Below are positions 17,794 to 27,732 of a DNA stretch of 64,000 nt, piece after piece. Within the stretch, counting starts at the first letter, position 1. The number at the start of each line of letters is the position of its first letter. The position numbers and the translations under genes are program-made. The notes beneath the pieces are model-generated. The model was not told the DNA's origin. It ran no database searches and saw only the letters and a list, made by a program, of their open reading frames with translations. Source of the DNA: Paenibacillus sp. JZ16 (GTDB lineage Bacteria; Bacillota; Bacilli; Paenibacillales; Paenibacillaceae); the NCBI RefSeq assembly GCF_015326965.1, contig NZ_CP017659.1, positions 6,771,001 through 6,835,000 on the forward strand. Reading direction: 5' to 3'.

Positions 17794-18770
17794 TGGTAAT
17801 GCACCTTCTTCTCCACGAATTTAAATTGAAAGATGGTCAGCAGCAGAATGATCGCAAACAGGATGAGCGCTTGCGCACTGCCGATGCCAAAGCGGAAATT
17901 GACGAAGGCATCCTGATAAATGTTGAACACGATGACGTTGGTGCTGTTCATCGGACCTCCCTTGGTCAGGATGTTGATCTGTCCGAACGCTTGGAAAGCG
18001 CCGATGACCGACACGACGGATGTAAAGAATAACGTAGGGGAGATCAGCGGCATCGTAATCCGGAAGAAAGTTCTCAGCGGACCGGAGCCGTCGATCTTGG
18101 TGCTGTCGTAGATATCCTCGGATACGCCCTGCATGCCGCTCAGCATGAGGATGTAATTAAAACCAAGATTCATCCAGACGGTCATGATCGCGACGGAGAT
18201 CATGGCCCATTTCGGATCGGTCAGCCATTGAATGGGCTGAGTGCCGAGTTGCGACAGAAAGTAATTCAGTACGCCCAATGTCGGATGATACAGAATCATC
18301 CAGATCATCGAGCCGGTGCCGACGGACACGGCCATCGGCAGCGAGAATATGAAGCGGAATATTTTCATGCCTTTCAGCTTATTGTGCGTCAGGGCTGCGA
18401 GCAGTATGGCGGCCGCCATCCCGGTCGGGACCGTCAGCACGATAAACAGCAGTGTGTTGCCGAAGCTGGTATAAAACATCTCGGAGGTCAGTATTTCCTT
18501 AAAGTTATCGAACCCCACGAATTCGGCTACCCGGCCTTGAGGATCGGTCAGGAACAAGCTCAGATAAACCGATTTAAGCAGCGGATAGAACAGAAACAGA
18601 CCGAAAATGAGCAGCGAAGGTGCCAGACATGCATAGGCGAGCATGATTTCCCTGCGTTTTGATTTCTTGATGGAGATCGTTTTCGCCGCTGTTGAAGGTT
18701 CAGCTTCGCTGACCGGCGGCGTCAGAGAGTGACTCGGAGAAGGAAGCGTAAATTCTTTTTCCATCATCAT
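17790..18770 (-). CDS. ugpA: UgpA-like ABC transporter permease
   Basis: About 326 residues. A hydrophilic N-terminal tail of ~40 residues precedes six membrane helices of the MalF type. The EAA-like loop reads DIYDSTKIDGSGPLRTFFR. Three consecutive ATGs start at 18770, 18767 and 18764 behind GAGGT; the first is annotated. It is the first gene of the ugpA-ugpE-ugpB order and is transcribed away from the ribose operon. Because no ATPase is encoded, the importer probably borrows a shared MsmX/UgpC-type ATPase from elsewhere, as is common in Bacillales. Confidence 0.82.
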   Translation of the reverse strand: MMMEKEFTLPSPSHSLTPPVSEAEPSTAAKTISIKKSKRREIMLAYACLAPSLLIFGLFLFYPLLKSVYLSLFLTDPQGRVAEFVGFDNFKEILTSEMFYTSFGNTLLFIVLTVPTGMAAAILLAALTHNKLKGMKIFRFIFSLPMAVSVGTGSMIWMILYHPTLGVLNYFLSQLGTQPIQWLTDPKWAMISVAIMTVWMNLGFNYILMLSGMQGVSEDIYDSTKIDGSGPLRTFFRITMPLISPTLFFTSVVSVIGAFQAFGQINILTKGGPMNSTNVIVFNIYQDAFVNFRFGIGSAQALILFAIILLLTIFQFKFVEKKVHYQ

Positions 18771-18935
18771 GTTTACCTCACTTTCCTGCTTGGCCTTACA
18801 GGTATTGAGTATAGGAGCCGGATGTAAAATCCAGTAATGGGTTTTGTAAGAATACCGTAATTTATTGCTGGATATGTTAGATGCTGAATTTGCGCTGGAC
18901 AGCGACGGTACATAAATATTCCAATCCTCAAACGC

Positions 18936-18964
18936 TTGCACGTTAAAAAAAGATGTGATATGTT
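18936..18964 (+). promoter_or_regulatory. Sigma-A-type promoter of the ribose operon
   Basis: TTGCAC (18936-18941), a 17-base spacer and TATGTT (18959-18964). Transcription would start about 18971, inside the palindrome at 18970-18983. Confidence 0.6.
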
Positions 18965-18969
18965 ATAGC

Positions 18970-18983
18970 TGTAACCGGTTACA
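18970..18983. promoter_or_regulatory. RbsR operator / cre site TGTAACCGGTTACA
   Basis: A perfect 14-bp palindrome overlapping the predicted transcription start of rbsR. It has the AACCGGTT core typical of LacI-family operators and also matches every position of the CcpA cre consensus TGWAANCGNTNWCA, so it may take both ribose repression and carbon catabolite repression. Confidence 0.75.
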
Positions 18984-19005
18984 CATGAATGAGGTGATGA
19001 CGGTA

Positions 19006-19989
19006 ATGGCAACGATCAAGGATGTGGCAAATCGGGCCGGCGTGTCCGTGGCCACGGTTTCACGGGTTTTAAATGGAAACGGTTACGTGCATGAGGACAC
19101 CAGGTCCAAGGTAGAACAAAGCATTCGCGAGCTGAATTATACGCCGAATGAAGTAGCGCGTTCTTTATATAAAAGAAAATCGAAATTAATTGGACTTTTA
19201 CTTCCGGATATTATGAACCCTTATTTCCCGCAGCTAGCCCGCGGAGTTGAGGATGAGATGCAGGAGAATGATTATCGGCTGATATTCGGGAACAGCGACG
19301 AGAGCAAGAAAAAGGAAATGGAATATATCCAAACCTTTGTCCAAAATAATGTGGTTGGTGTCATATCATCGACCAATGATCCGGATGCCGACATGTATAC
19401 AGGGCTCAAGATTCCGGTAGTATTTCTGGATCGCACCTCATCGGATCGTCCTTCCGTCTATGCGGATGGCCGGCAGGGCGGAAGAATTGCAGCGCAGGAG
19501 ATCATTAGGCGAGGCAGTAAAGCTATAACCGTGATTCAGGGCCCGGCGGATGTCCGTCCTGCTCAAGAGCGTTTTGAAGGAGCCGTCGAGGTTCTGGAAG
19601 GACAGGCGGCAGCGTATCAAGTGCTGAAGACGACATCGTTTTCTTTAATCGAAGCGGAAGAATTCGCCCAGCAAGTGTTCATCGAGTTTCCGGACACGGA
19701 CGGCGTAATCGCCAGTAACGATATTATGGCATCCGCCGTAGTCAAGGAAGCGTTTCGGCTGGGGAAAAGGGTGCCGGAAGACGTACAGATTATAGGGTTT
19801 GACGATATTCTGCTCAGCCGGCTGCTGGCACCGCCCCTGTCTACGATTCATCAGCCGGCATATGAAATGGGCCGGGAGGCGGCCAGATTGCTTATGGGAC
19901 TTATTGAAGGGCATCACATAGAGAGAAGCAGCATCGAATTCTCGGTAGAATTTATAGAGCGGCAGACAACGAGAAAGGTGGAATCATAA
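19006..19989 (+). CDS. rbsR: LacI-family ribose operon repressor
   Basis: About 327 residues. The N-terminal LacI helix-turn-helix (MATIKDVANRAGVSVATVSRV) is followed by a periplasmic-binding-protein-like effector domain (IIGFDDILLSRLLAPPLSTI). As the first gene of the rbsRKDACB operon it is assigned RbsR, released from DNA by ribose or ribose-5-phosphate. The ATG at 19006 sits 8 bases after GAGGTGA, whereas codons further upstream would overlap the operator. The likely binding site is the palindrome at 18970-18983, giving autoregulation of the whole operon. Confidence 0.9.
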   Translation: MATIKDVANRAGVSVATVSRVLNGNGYVHEDTRSKVEQSIRELNYTPNEVARSLYKRKSKLIGLLLPDIMNPYFPQLARGVEDEMQENDYRLIFGNSDESKKKEMEYIQTFVQNNVVGVISSTNDPDADMYTGLKIPVVFLDRTSSDRPSVYADGRQGGRIAAQEIIRRGSKAITVIQGPADVRPAQERFEGAVEVLEGQAAAYQVLKTTSFSLIEAEEFAQQVFIEFPDTDGVIASNDIMASAVVKEAFRLGKRVPEDVQIIGFDDILLSRLLAPPLSTIHQPAYEMGREAARLLMGLIEGHHIERSSIEFSVEFIERQTTRKVES

Positions 19990-20867
19990 TGGCGAAAATC
20001 GTGGTAATCGGAAGCGCGTCGATGGACTTGGTGGTCACCTCCACCAAGCGCCCCGGCGCGGGAGAGACGGTGCTTGGCGACAGCTTTAAGACGGTACCCG
20101 GAGGGAAGGGGGCCAATCAGGCCGTCGCGGCGGCGCGTCTGGGTGCAGAGGTGAACATGATTGGCTGTGTCGGTGAAGATTCCTTCGGCGAAATGATTTT
20201 GAGCAATCTGAAGTCAAATGGCGTTTTAACAGACCATGTGGAACCGGTTACAGGTATGGAAAGCGGAACCGCGCACATCATTTTGGCAGAGGGAGACAAC
20301 AGCATCGTGGTGGTAAAAGCTGCCAACGACCGGGTCACTCCGGAATATGTTGATCAGGCAGCGGAGGTTATCCAGGCTGCGGATATCGTGTTGATACAGC
20401 AGGAGATTCCGGAGGAAACGGTGATCCATGTCAGTGAATTGTGCGCAAAATATCAGGTGCCGTTGATGCTGAACCCGGCTCCTGCCCGCCCGGTGCCAAG
20501 CAGCGTTATTGAACGGGCGGCTTATATTACGCCAAACGAACATGAAGCGGCTATCTTGTTCGGCGATGAGCCATTAGGCGACGTGCTGCGCCGTTATCCG
20601 AACAAACTGATCGTGACGGAAGGCAAGAGGGGAGTTCGTTATTTCGACGGCCTGCAAGAGGTTGTCGTTCCCGGCTACAAGGTTGAAGCCGTGGATACGA
20701 CGGGAGCCGGCGATACATTCAACGGCGCTTTCGCCGTGGCTCTGTCCGAAGGCATGAGCATAGCAGACAGCCTGAGATTTGCGAACCGCGCAGCGTCCTT
20801 GTCGGTCATGAAGTTCGGAGCGCAGGGCGGAATGCCATCGCGCCTCGAAGTAGAAGGGAGTCTTTGA
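19989..20867 (+). CDS. rbsK: Ribokinase
   Basis: A 292-residue PfkB-family kinase that phosphorylates ribose to ribose-5-phosphate. [17 protein letters not shown] (residues ~37-53) is the first PfkB signature, and [14 protein letters not shown] holds the catalytic Asp242 and anion hole. Its ATG overlaps the rbsR stop by one base (TAATG), with AAAGGTGG upstream, so it is translationally coupled. Second gene of the ribose operon. Confidence 0.95.
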   Translation: MAKIVVIGSASMDLVVTSTKRPGAGETVLGDSFKTVPGGKGANQAVAAARLGAEVNMIGCVGEDSFGEMILSNLKSNGVLTDHVEPVTGMESGTAHIILAEGDNSIVVVKAANDRVTPEYVDQAAEVIQAADIVLIQQEIPEETVIHVSELCAKYQVPLMLNPAPARPVPSSVIERAAYITPNEHEAAILFGDEPLGDVLRRYPNKLIVTEGKRGVRYFDGLQEVVVPGYKVEAVDTTGAGDTFNGAFAVALSEGMSIADSLRFANRAASLSVMKFGAQGGMPSRLEVEGSL

Positions 20868-20869
20868 TC

Positions 20870-21268
20870 ATGAAGAAGAACGGCATGCTAAACAGTCACA
20901 TTGCGAAAGTGCTGGCAGATCTGGGGCACACCGATACCATCGTAGTTGGAGACGTCGGTCTTCCGATTCCCCCAGGCGTTCCGAAGATCGACCTGGCTCT
21001 CACGCTGGGGACGCCAAGCTTTACCGAGGTGGTGGAAGCGATCGCCGACGATATGGTGATTGAAAAAATCGTGATTGCTGAAGAAATGAAGCTAGATAAT
21101 AAGGAAACACTGCATTATATACAGGAGAACTTTCAGGATTGCGAGATCGAGGCTTGCTCGCACGAGTTGTTCAAAGCACGGACGCAAAACGCCAAGGCGG
21201 TTATCCGTACAGGAGAAGCCAAGCCCTATGCGAACTGCATTTTGCAGGCCGGTGTTCATTTCGGTTAA
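20870..21268 (+). CDS. rbsD: D-ribose pyranase
   Basis: A 132-residue protein that converts beta-pyranose to beta-furanose ribose, supplying the form used by RbsK. The N-terminus [22 protein letters not shown] contains the conserved catalytic His, and the C-terminus [20 protein letters not shown] is diagnostic of the RbsD family. ATG 20870 follows the rbsK stop by two bases, with AAGGGAG 9 bases before it. Confidence 0.95.
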   Translation: MKKNGMLNSHIAKVLADLGHTDTIVVGDVGLPIPPGVPKIDLALTLGTPSFTEVVEAIADDMVIEKIVIAEEMKLDNKETLHYIQENFQDCEIEACSHELFKARTQNAKAVIRTGEAKPYANCILQAGVHFG

Positions 21269-21283
21269 AAAGGAGGAAGCACC

Positions 21284-22765
21284 ATGAACATTGAGATGAC
21301 CAATATCCATAAATCCTTTGGCACGAACCGCGTACTGGCAGGCGTAGACTTTGATCTCCGGGAAGGAGAGGTTCACGCCCTGATGGGAGAGAACGGCGCG
21401 GGCAAATCGACGCTGATGAATATATTGACCGGTCTTCACAGCCGGGATGAGGGCAAGATTGTCATCGACGGCAAGGAAACTTATTTTGCTAATCCGAAGG
21501 AAGCGGAAGAAAGAGGCGTTGCCTTCATCCATCAAGAGCTTAACATCTGGCCGGAAATGACGGTTCTGGATAACTTGTTTATCGGCAAGGAGATGACATC
21601 CGGCCTGGGTTTCCTCAACATGAAGCAGATGAAGGCGCTTGCGAAGGAACAGTTCGGCAAACTGGCGGTGAAGATACCACTAACGCAGGAGGCGGGGGAA
21701 TGCTCCGTCGGCCAGCAGCAGATGATTGAGATCGCCAAGGCGCTCATGACCCAAGCAAAAGTCATCATTATGGACGAGCCGACGGCGGCGCTGACCGAAA
21801 GAGAAATCGAGAAGCTGTTTGACGTCATTCGTTCATTGAAAAAACAAGGCGTATCCATCGTCTACATCTCTCACCGGATGGAGGAGATCTTTACGATCTG
21901 CGACCGGATTACGGTCATGCGGGATGGTAAATCCGTCGATACCAAAGCTATTCCGGACACGGACTTTGATGAAGTCGTCAAAAAGATGGTCGGCCGGGAG
22001 CTGACCGAGCGATATCCGGCACGCCATCCCTCTCCGGGTGAGCCTGTGCTGGAAGTGAAGAATATTAGCAGCAAAGGCCGGTTCGAGAATGTGAGCTTTT
22101 CGGTTCGTGCCGGCGAAATCGTTGGCGTATCCGGCCTGATGGGGGCTGGGCGCACCGAGATGATGAGAGCGATCTTCGGATTGGACCCGCTGGATAGCGG
22201 CGAAATCTGGGTACGCGGAAAGAAAGTTACGATCAAGAAGCCGGATGATGCCGTGAAACACGGCATTGGATTCATCACAGAGGACCGCAAGGATGAGGGG
22301 TTGGTCCTGGATTTCTCGGTCCGTGAAAATATGGCGCTGCCCAATCTGTTCAGCTTCTCTTCCAGAGGGTTCATCTCCGGGAAGAAGGAACAGGATTTCG
22401 TGGATACGTTGACGAAGCGGCTGCAGATCAAAACGCATACATCCGAGACGCTGGCACGCAATCTGTCTGGTGGTAACCAACAGAAGGTCGTTATTGCCAA
22501 GTGGATCGGCATTGGGCCGAGCGTGCTCATCCTAGATGAGCCGACACGCGGCGTAGACGTTGGTGCAAAGCGGGAAATTTATCAGTTGATGAATGAGCTG
22601 ACCGAACGGGGCGTGGCGATTCTGATGGTGTCGTCGGAGCTGCCGGAGGTGCTCGGAATGAGCGACCGGATTCTCGTTGTTCACGAAGGCAGAATTTCCG
22701 GTGAACTGGATCGCGAACAAGCCACGCAGGAACACATCATGACTCTAGCTACAGGAGGTCAGTAA
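21284..22765 (+). CDS. rbsA: Ribose ABC importer ATPase with two nucleotide-binding domains
   Basis: A 493-residue duplicated ATPase. Domain 1 has Walker [10 protein letters not shown], signature SVGQQQ and Walker [11 protein letters not shown]. Domain 2 has a degenerate Walker A (GLMGAGRTE), a good signature LSGGNQQK and Walker [16 protein letters not shown]. This asymmetry is typical of RbsA/MglA. It energises ribose uptake through RbsC with the RbsB receptor. The start is preceded by AAAGGAGGAAG. Confidence 0.95.
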   Translation: MNIEMTNIHKSFGTNRVLAGVDFDLREGEVHALMGENGAGKSTLMNILTGLHSRDEGKIVIDGKETYFANPKEAEERGVAFIHQELNIWPEMTVLDNLFIGKEMTSGLGFLNMKQMKALAKEQFGKLAVKIPLTQEAGECSVGQQQMIEIAKALMTQAKVIIMDEPTAALTEREIEKLFDVIRSLKKQGVSIVYISHRMEEIFTICDRITVMRDGKSVDTKAIPDTDFDEVVKKMVGRELTERYPARHPSPGEPVLEVKNISSKGRFENVSFSVRAGEIVGVSGLMGAGRTEMMRAIFGLDPLDSGEIWVRGKKVTIKKPDDAVKHGIGFITEDRKDEGLVLDFSVRENMALPNLFSFSSRGFISGKKEQDFVDTLTKRLQIKTHTSETLARNLSGGNQQKVVIAKWIGIGPSVLILDEPTRGVDVGAKREIYQLMNELTERGVAILMVSSELPEVLGMSDRILVVHEGRISGELDREQATQEHIMTLATGGQ

Positions 22766-22766
22766 T

Positions 22767-23735
22767 ATGACAACTATTAACGATGCCAAGGCGGAAAAAG
22801 GGTTTAAGGTCTCAGGTTTGACGCAAAAGCTCGGTCCGCTGCTCGGACTGATCATTCTTATCGTTATCGTATCCGTCCTAAATCCAAGCTTCTTGGAACC
22901 GCTTAACATTCTGAACCTGCTGCGTCAGGTATCGATTAATGCATTGATTGCATTCGGTATGACGTTTGTAATCCTGACAGGCGGCATTGACCTGTCGGTC
23001 GGTTCGATTCTCGCGCTGTCCAGCGCATTTGTCGCCAATATGATGGTGGCCGGGTTTGACCCGATCCTCTCGATTATCATCGGCGTTGCGCTTGGCGGTG
23101 TCATGGGGATGATCAATGGTCTCATGATTACCAAGGGGAAAATGGCGCCGTTTATCGCCACCCTGGCTACCATGACGATATTCCGAGGCCTTACGCTCGT
23201 TTATACGAACGGTAACCCGATTACGGGTCTCGGCGACAGCCTTGTATTTCAATTGTTCGGCCGCGGATACCTGCTGGGTATTCCGGTACCCGCCATTACG
23301 ATGATTATCACGTTTGCGGTGCTATGGGTCATCCTGCATAAAACGTCTTTTGGCCGCAAAACGTATGCCATCGGCGGTAACGAAAAAGCATCGCTTGTAT
23401 CCGGTATTAAAGTACCGCGCGTCAAGATTATGATCTACTCCCTGGCAGGGATGCTGTCCGCGCTGGCGGGCGCGATTCTGACCTCCCGTTTGAATTCGGC
23501 ACAGCCGACAGCGGGTACGTCCTATGAATTGGATGCCATCGCAGCCGTTGTTCTCGGCGGTACGAGCCTGACCGGCGGTCGCGGCCGGATTGTCGGTACG
23601 TTAATCGGTGTGCTGATCATAGGCATACTGAACAACGGGCTCAACCTGCTCGGTGTGAACTCTTTCTATCAGATGGTTGTCAAAGGCGTCGTGATTGCGA
23701 TTGCCGTACTGCTCGACCGTAGAAAATCGGCTTAA
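22767..23735 (+). CDS. rbsC: Ribose ABC importer permease
   Basis: A 322-residue integral membrane protein of the RbsC/AraH family with about eight to ten helices. GMTFVILTGGIDLSVGS and AVVLGGTSLTGGRGRIVGTL are characteristic. AGGAGG lies just upstream within the end of rbsA, and only one base separates the rbsA stop from the ATG, so expression is coupled. Confidence 0.95.
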   Translation: MTTINDAKAEKGFKVSGLTQKLGPLLGLIILIVIVSVLNPSFLEPLNILNLLRQVSINALIAFGMTFVILTGGIDLSVGSILALSSAFVANMMVAGFDPILSIIIGVALGGVMGMINGLMITKGKMAPFIATLATMTIFRGLTLVYTNGNPITGLGDSLVFQLFGRGYLLGIPVPAITMIITFAVLWVILHKTSFGRKTYAIGGNEKASLVSGIKVPRVKIMIYSLAGMLSALAGAILTSRLNSAQPTAGTSYELDAIAAVVLGGTSLTGGRGRIVGTLIGVLIIGILNNGLNLLGVNSFYQMVVKGVVIAIAVLLDRRKSA

Positions 23736-23750
23736 GGGGGAGAATGAACG

Positions 23751-24668
23751 ATGAAAAAAACAACTTTGCTGCTCGTATCGCTTATGCTGATCTTCATAAC
23801 AGGCTGTTCTCTGGAGCCGCCGGAATGGGCGAAGCCCAAGGCTAGCGGCGATGTCAAAGACATCAAAATCGGTCTTTCCATCTCGACCTTGAATAACCCG
23901 TTCTTTGTATCCCTGAAGGATGGCGTCGTCGCCGAAGCGACCAAGCAAGGAATGGAGGTCGTTGTCGTAGACGCACAGAATGACTCGGCCAAGCAGAGCA
24001 ACGACGTCGACGACCTGATTCAACAGGGCGTCAATGCACTGCTGATTAACCCGACGGACTCGTCCGCGATTTCAACCGTAGTGCAAACGGCAAACAGCTT
24101 GGGCATTCCGGTCATTACACTCGACCGTTCCGCAGATCAAGGCGAGGTCGCTGCGCTGGTTGCCTCCGATAACGTCAAGGGCGGTCAGATGGCAGCCGAG
24201 TACATCGTGGATCAGCTGGGCAAAGATACGAAAGTCATTGAGCTCGAAGGCGTTCCGGGTGCTTCCGCGACCCGCGAACGCGGCCAGGGCTTCCATGATA
24301 TCGCAGATGAGCAGCTGAACGTGGTTGCGAAGCAGGCAGCGGATTTTGACCGGACGAAGGGTCTTACCGTCACGGAAAATCTGCTGCAAGGTAATCCGGA
24401 CGCCAAAGCGATTTTTGCCCACAATGACGAAATGGCCCTGGGCGCAATCGAAGCGATCCAAAGCTCGGGCAAAGACATCATGGTCATCGGCTTTGACGGT
24501 AACGACGATGCGCTGAAGTCCATCGAAGCCGGCAACCTGACGGCTACCGTAGCCCAGCAGCCGGAGCTGATCGGTCAGCTTGCCGTCGGGGCAGCGAAAG
24601 ACGTGCTGCAAGGCAAAGAGGTAGAGAAGAATATCGCCGCGCCGCTGAAATTGGTAGTGAAGGAGTAA
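23751..24668 (+). CDS. rbsB: Ribose-binding lipoprotein
   Basis: A 305-residue sugar receptor. The lipoprotein signal ends with IFITGC, and the mature part starts IKIGLSISTLNNPFFVSLKDG, the standard opening of RbsB-type type-1 binding proteins. PVITLDRSADQGEV and IMVIGFDGNDDALKSI fit ligand-contact regions. It is the last gene of the operon and is followed by a strong terminator. Confidence 0.95.
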   Translation: MKKTTLLLVSLMLIFITGCSLEPPEWAKPKASGDVKDIKIGLSISTLNNPFFVSLKDGVVAEATKQGMEVVVVDAQNDSAKQSNDVDDLIQQGVNALLINPTDSSAISTVVQTANSLGIPVITLDRSADQGEVAALVASDNVKGGQMAAEYIVDQLGKDTKVIELEGVPGASATRERGQGFHDIADEQLNVVAKQAADFDRTKGLTVTENLLQGNPDAKAIFAHNDEMALGAIEAIQSSGKDIMVIGFDGNDDALKSIEAGNLTATVAQQPELIGQLAVGAAKDVLQGKEVEKNIAAPLKLVVKE

Positions 24669-24683
24669 TCCAGCAAGATCAAG

Positions 24684-24727
24684 AAGCGTTACCTTTTGCG
24701 ATAGAAGCAGGGTAACGCTTTTTTTTT
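24684..24727 (+). terminator. Terminator of the ribose operon
   Basis: A perfect 10-bp stem AAGCGTTACC/GGTAACGCTT (24684-24693 and 24711-24720) followed by nine T. Confidence 0.93.
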
Positions 24728-24836
24728 CGGGACATATTTTGCTCATTTCTTCCGGGCTGCGAAGTAACTCACAGCCTTGCGATAACGGCGGGAATACAAT
24801 ATCGTTACAAGAGGACAGTTATTTCGCATATGGTAT

Positions 24837-24842
24837 TATAAT
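24837..24842 (+). promoter_or_regulatory. Candidate -10 (TATAAT) for the Gfo/Idh gene
   Basis: A consensus -10 lies 50 bases before the start at 24892. The best -35 is AGGACA with an over-long 19-base spacer, so the promoter is only tentative. Confidence 0.4.
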
Positions 24843-24891
24843 GGATGTGTATGCGTTTACTGCTTAGATGTGATAAAGGAGCTATGTAACT

Positions 24892-25968
24892 ATGACGATG
24901 GAGAAAAGAAAACATGCGATCGTGATCGTGGGGTATGGCGGAATGGGCAGCTACCACGCCAAGCTGATTAAGGACAATGCATATCTCGAGGTTACGGGAA
25001 CCTTCGATGTTTTGAAAGATCGCCGGGAAGTATCCCAGCAGGACGGGTATCCTGCCTATGAGAGTTATGAGCAGGTACTAAACGATGCTGCGGTTGACGT
25101 GGTGCTCATTGCTACGCCTAATGACGTGCACAAGGAACTGGCGCTGCAGGCGTTTAATGCCGGCAAACATGTCATCTGCGAGAAGCCGGTAACATTGTCC
25201 GTCAGTGACTTCAAAGAGATGGTGTCTGCGGCCGATGCTGCCGGCCGGGTGCTGATGGTCCACCAGAACCGCCGCTGGGACGAGGATTTCCTGACGATTA
25301 AGCAAATGTACAACGAAAAGACGATTGGCGATTTGTTCCGTATCGAATCCAGGGTACACGGGGCGAACGGCATTCCGGGCGACTGGCGCCATCTGGAAGC
25401 GCACGGCGGCGGCATGCTGCTGGACTGGGGCGTGCATCTTCTTGACCAGGTCCTGTTCATGGTGGACAGCCGGATTACGAGCCTGAGCAGCCGCTTAAGC
25501 TTTATTCTCGGCGATGAGGTGGATGACGGCTTTGAATCGGTCATTGAATTCGAGAACGGAGTATCCGTTCTGATTGAAGTGGGAACGACCAATTTCATAA
25601 CGCTGCCTCGCTGGTACGTCAAAGGAACCGAGGGAACCGGCATTATTGAGGATTGGTCGTTAAACGGAAGAGTGGTTACACGGAACCAGGATGCGGTGAA
25701 AGTGGAGCCGAAGCCAATTCAAGCCGGGGTAGGATTGACCAAAACGATGGCTCCTCCTTCTGAAGAAGCTACCATTACGGGAGCTCTGCCGGAGCCATAC
25801 CGTCAATCCAGCAGCTTCTTCGATAACTTTGCGGCCGTGATTCAAGGCGAGGCTGAGCCGATTGTGAAGAACGAGGAAGTGCTGCGCGTTCTGAACCTGA
25901 TCGAAGCCGTGTTTGAATCGGCCCGGACGGGAGAAACGCTGAAGGATTTCGATATTTACCCTGCGTAA
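24892..25968 (+). CDS. Gfo/Idh/MocA-family oxidoreductase
   Basis: A 358-residue NAD(P)-dependent sugar dehydrogenase. The N-terminal Rossmann motif is VIVGYGGMGSYHAK, and VICEKPVTLSVSDF carries the conserved EKP lysine. HGGGMLLDWGVHLLDQVL contains the Asp and His usually involved in catalysis. The exact substrate (inositol, glucoside or another sugar) cannot be told. AAAGGAG lies 10 bases upstream. It is a single-gene unit ended by the hairpin at 26001-26051. Confidence 0.85.
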   Translation: MTMEKRKHAIVIVGYGGMGSYHAKLIKDNAYLEVTGTFDVLKDRREVSQQDGYPAYESYEQVLNDAAVDVVLIATPNDVHKELALQAFNAGKHVICEKPVTLSVSDFKEMVSAADAAGRVLMVHQNRRWDEDFLTIKQMYNEKTIGDLFRIESRVHGANGIPGDWRHLEAHGGGMLLDWGVHLLDQVLFMVDSRITSLSSRLSFILGDEVDDGFESVIEFENGVSVLIEVGTTNFITLPRWYVKGTEGTGIIEDWSLNGRVVTRNQDAVKVEPKPIQAGVGLTKTMAPPSEEATITGALPEPYRQSSSFFDNFAAVIQGEAEPIVKNEEVLRVLNLIEAVFESARTGETLKDFDIYPA

Positions 25969-26000
25969 TCCATATCGATTAGCTCTCATTCTTATTATAG

Positions 26001-26051
26001 AAAAAGTACCGCGGTGCCAAGCAGATGAAGCTTGAGGCTGCGGTACTTTTT
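26001..26051 (+). terminator. Bidirectional terminator between the Gfo/Idh gene and the YesN-type gene
   Basis: AAAAAGTACCGC (26001-26012) pairs with GCGGTACTTTTT (26040-26051). The A- and T-rich ends of the stem serve both converging genes. Confidence 0.85.
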
Positions 26052-26109
26052 ATGTTCAAGATGTGGTTGCGGACAGCTGATGCTCAATGCCTAAGTCGAA
26101 AGTGTAATG

Positions 26110-27732
26110 TTATTTCGCATGATCGATCTTTCCGCTGCTCCCGGCTTGCAGCACCCGCCTGTAATCGCTGGGCGACCAGCCCGTATCCTGCTTGAACAGC
26201 TTGGAGAAATAGGAATAGTTGGCGTATCCCACCTTAGCCGCAATCTGGTACACCGACAATGGTGTCGTCTCCAGCAGATGCTTGGCCGCCTTGATGCGGG
26301 ATTGAATGATGTATGTACCCAAAGACACGCCCGTTTCCTTCTTGAACACGCGGGCCAAATAATCCGGGTTGAGGTAGACGAGTTCAGCCAGGCTCGTACG
26401 CGTCAGCTCATCCCCGTAATGGCAATGAATATAATGCTTAATCTCCTCCACCACGGTATGCGAATGGTCGGCGTAGGCATGGTATTCTGCTGCCGTGCTG
26501 ACGAGATACTCCGTATATTTCTCCATATCTTCAATCGAGTTCAATGACTGCAGGAACAACTGGTCATTGGTTTTGCCGGTATACAGCTTATGTGCCTGGA
26601 TTTCTTTTCCCTTCAGATAGGAATAGACCAGCTGCACGATATCCAAGCGGAATAAACGAAGCACCGAGGCGTTGTAGACGCCATTCCTGGCTAGGTTTTG
26701 CAAGTATTTGCGGGTTTCAACCAGAAACCCAGCCGGATCGTTCCCGCTGAGAAGCGCTTCCCAGTCTTGCAGCTGGGGAGGGGTATACGCGACTTCTTGC
26801 AGGGAATGGTGTTCCAGAAAAATAATCTGATTCCGCTTCTTGATCATATCCTCATTCATTTGCAGCAGAATCCGAACGGACTTGTTGATTTCCTCCAACG
26901 CCACCGAAATCGATACGCTGCATGAAGCATCGCTCCGAAGGAATTGATTGGCTTTTTCAATGAACGACGTGCAGATGTTTTCCATGACGCGGGAATCAGG
27001 AGGATGATTCCATTTCAGTATGACCATCCAATTGTAATCCTTATATTCTATAGCGGCTTCAACCGTGAAGAGCGGGTCCTGGAACAATTCGGACAGCACG
27101 TTGAGAAACGCATAGTCAAACAGATCCTTGTCTTCTCTCCCCAAACTTTGATCATGCGGAAAAATGGTGATGAGCACAGGAAGAAATAGATCCGACATCT
27201 TATAGGACAAATTCTGCTCCGCGATATATCCTGCGATGGCGGTCCGGTCCGAAGAAGCTTTCCTTTCTTTGATCAGCTTGTTCCAAAAATGCTCTTGCAG
27301 CTTTTTTTGATTTTTTTTCCACAGCTGTCCGTCCTGGATCGCTTCCTGATCGCTTTGCTGTTCCTTTGCTTTATAGGCGGCTTTGGAGATGATGAGGCTT
27401 AGCTTATCGAATTCGATCGGCTTCAGAAAATAGTCAAAGCTTTGCAGCTCAATGGCTTTCTGCGCATAATTGAAATCAGCGTAATTCGTCAGAAATATCG
27501 TCTGAATGCTGTATTGTTCCTCGCGAATCCAGGCGAGAAGCTCGAGTCCGCTGCCTTGCGGCATTTCGATATCGCAGATGAGGATGTGGACCGAATGCTG
27601 CTGCAAAATATCCCTTGCTTGCGCAACGCTGTAAGCAGTATAGACCTGTTCGATTGAAAGTGCCTTCCAATCGATTTTCTTCTCCAGCGCGGCCACGACA
27701 AAATAATCATCATCCACTAGCAATATGTTCAT
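26110..27732 (-). CDS. YesN-type response regulator (receiver + AraC helix-turn-helix)
   Basis: About 540 residues. The N-terminal receiver has the acidic patch VDDD, phospho-acceptor Asp54 (ICDIEMPQGSG), Thr in FLTNYAD and Lys in FLKPIEF. A ~300-residue middle region of unknown fold follows, then an AraC-type DNA-binding domain (LAELVYLNPDYLARVFKKET and IAAKVGYANYSYFSKLFKQD). The ATG at 27732 overlaps the TGA of the kinase gene, so the pair is coupled. By family precedent it activates the divergent sugar importer; the phased repeats at 29585-29702 are its likely target. Confidence 0.9.
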   Translation of the reverse strand: MNILLVDDDYFVVAALEKKIDWKALSIEQVYTAYSVAQARDILQQHSVHILICDIEMPQGSGLELLAWIREEQYSIQTIFLTNYADFNYAQKAIELQSFDYFLKPIEFDKLSLIISKAAYKAKEQQSDQEAIQDGQLWKKNQKKLQEHFWNKLIKERKASSDRTAIAGYIAEQNLSYKMSDLFLPVLITIFPHDQSLGREDKDLFDYAFLNVLSELFQDPLFTVEAAIEYKDYNWMVILKWNHPPDSRVMENICTSFIEKANQFLRSDASCSVSISVALEEINKSVRILLQMNEDMIKKRNQIIFLEHHSLQEVAYTPPQLQDWEALLSGNDPAGFLVETRKYLQNLARNGVYNASVLRLFRLDIVQLVYSYLKGKEIQAHKLYTGKTNDQLFLQSLNSIEDMEKYTEYLVSTAAEYHAYADHSHTVVEEIKHYIHCHYGDELTRTSLAELVYLNPDYLARVFKKETGVSLGTYIIQSRIKAAKHLLETTPLSVYQIAAKVGYANYSYFSKLFKQDTGWSPSDYRRVLQAGSSGKIDHAK

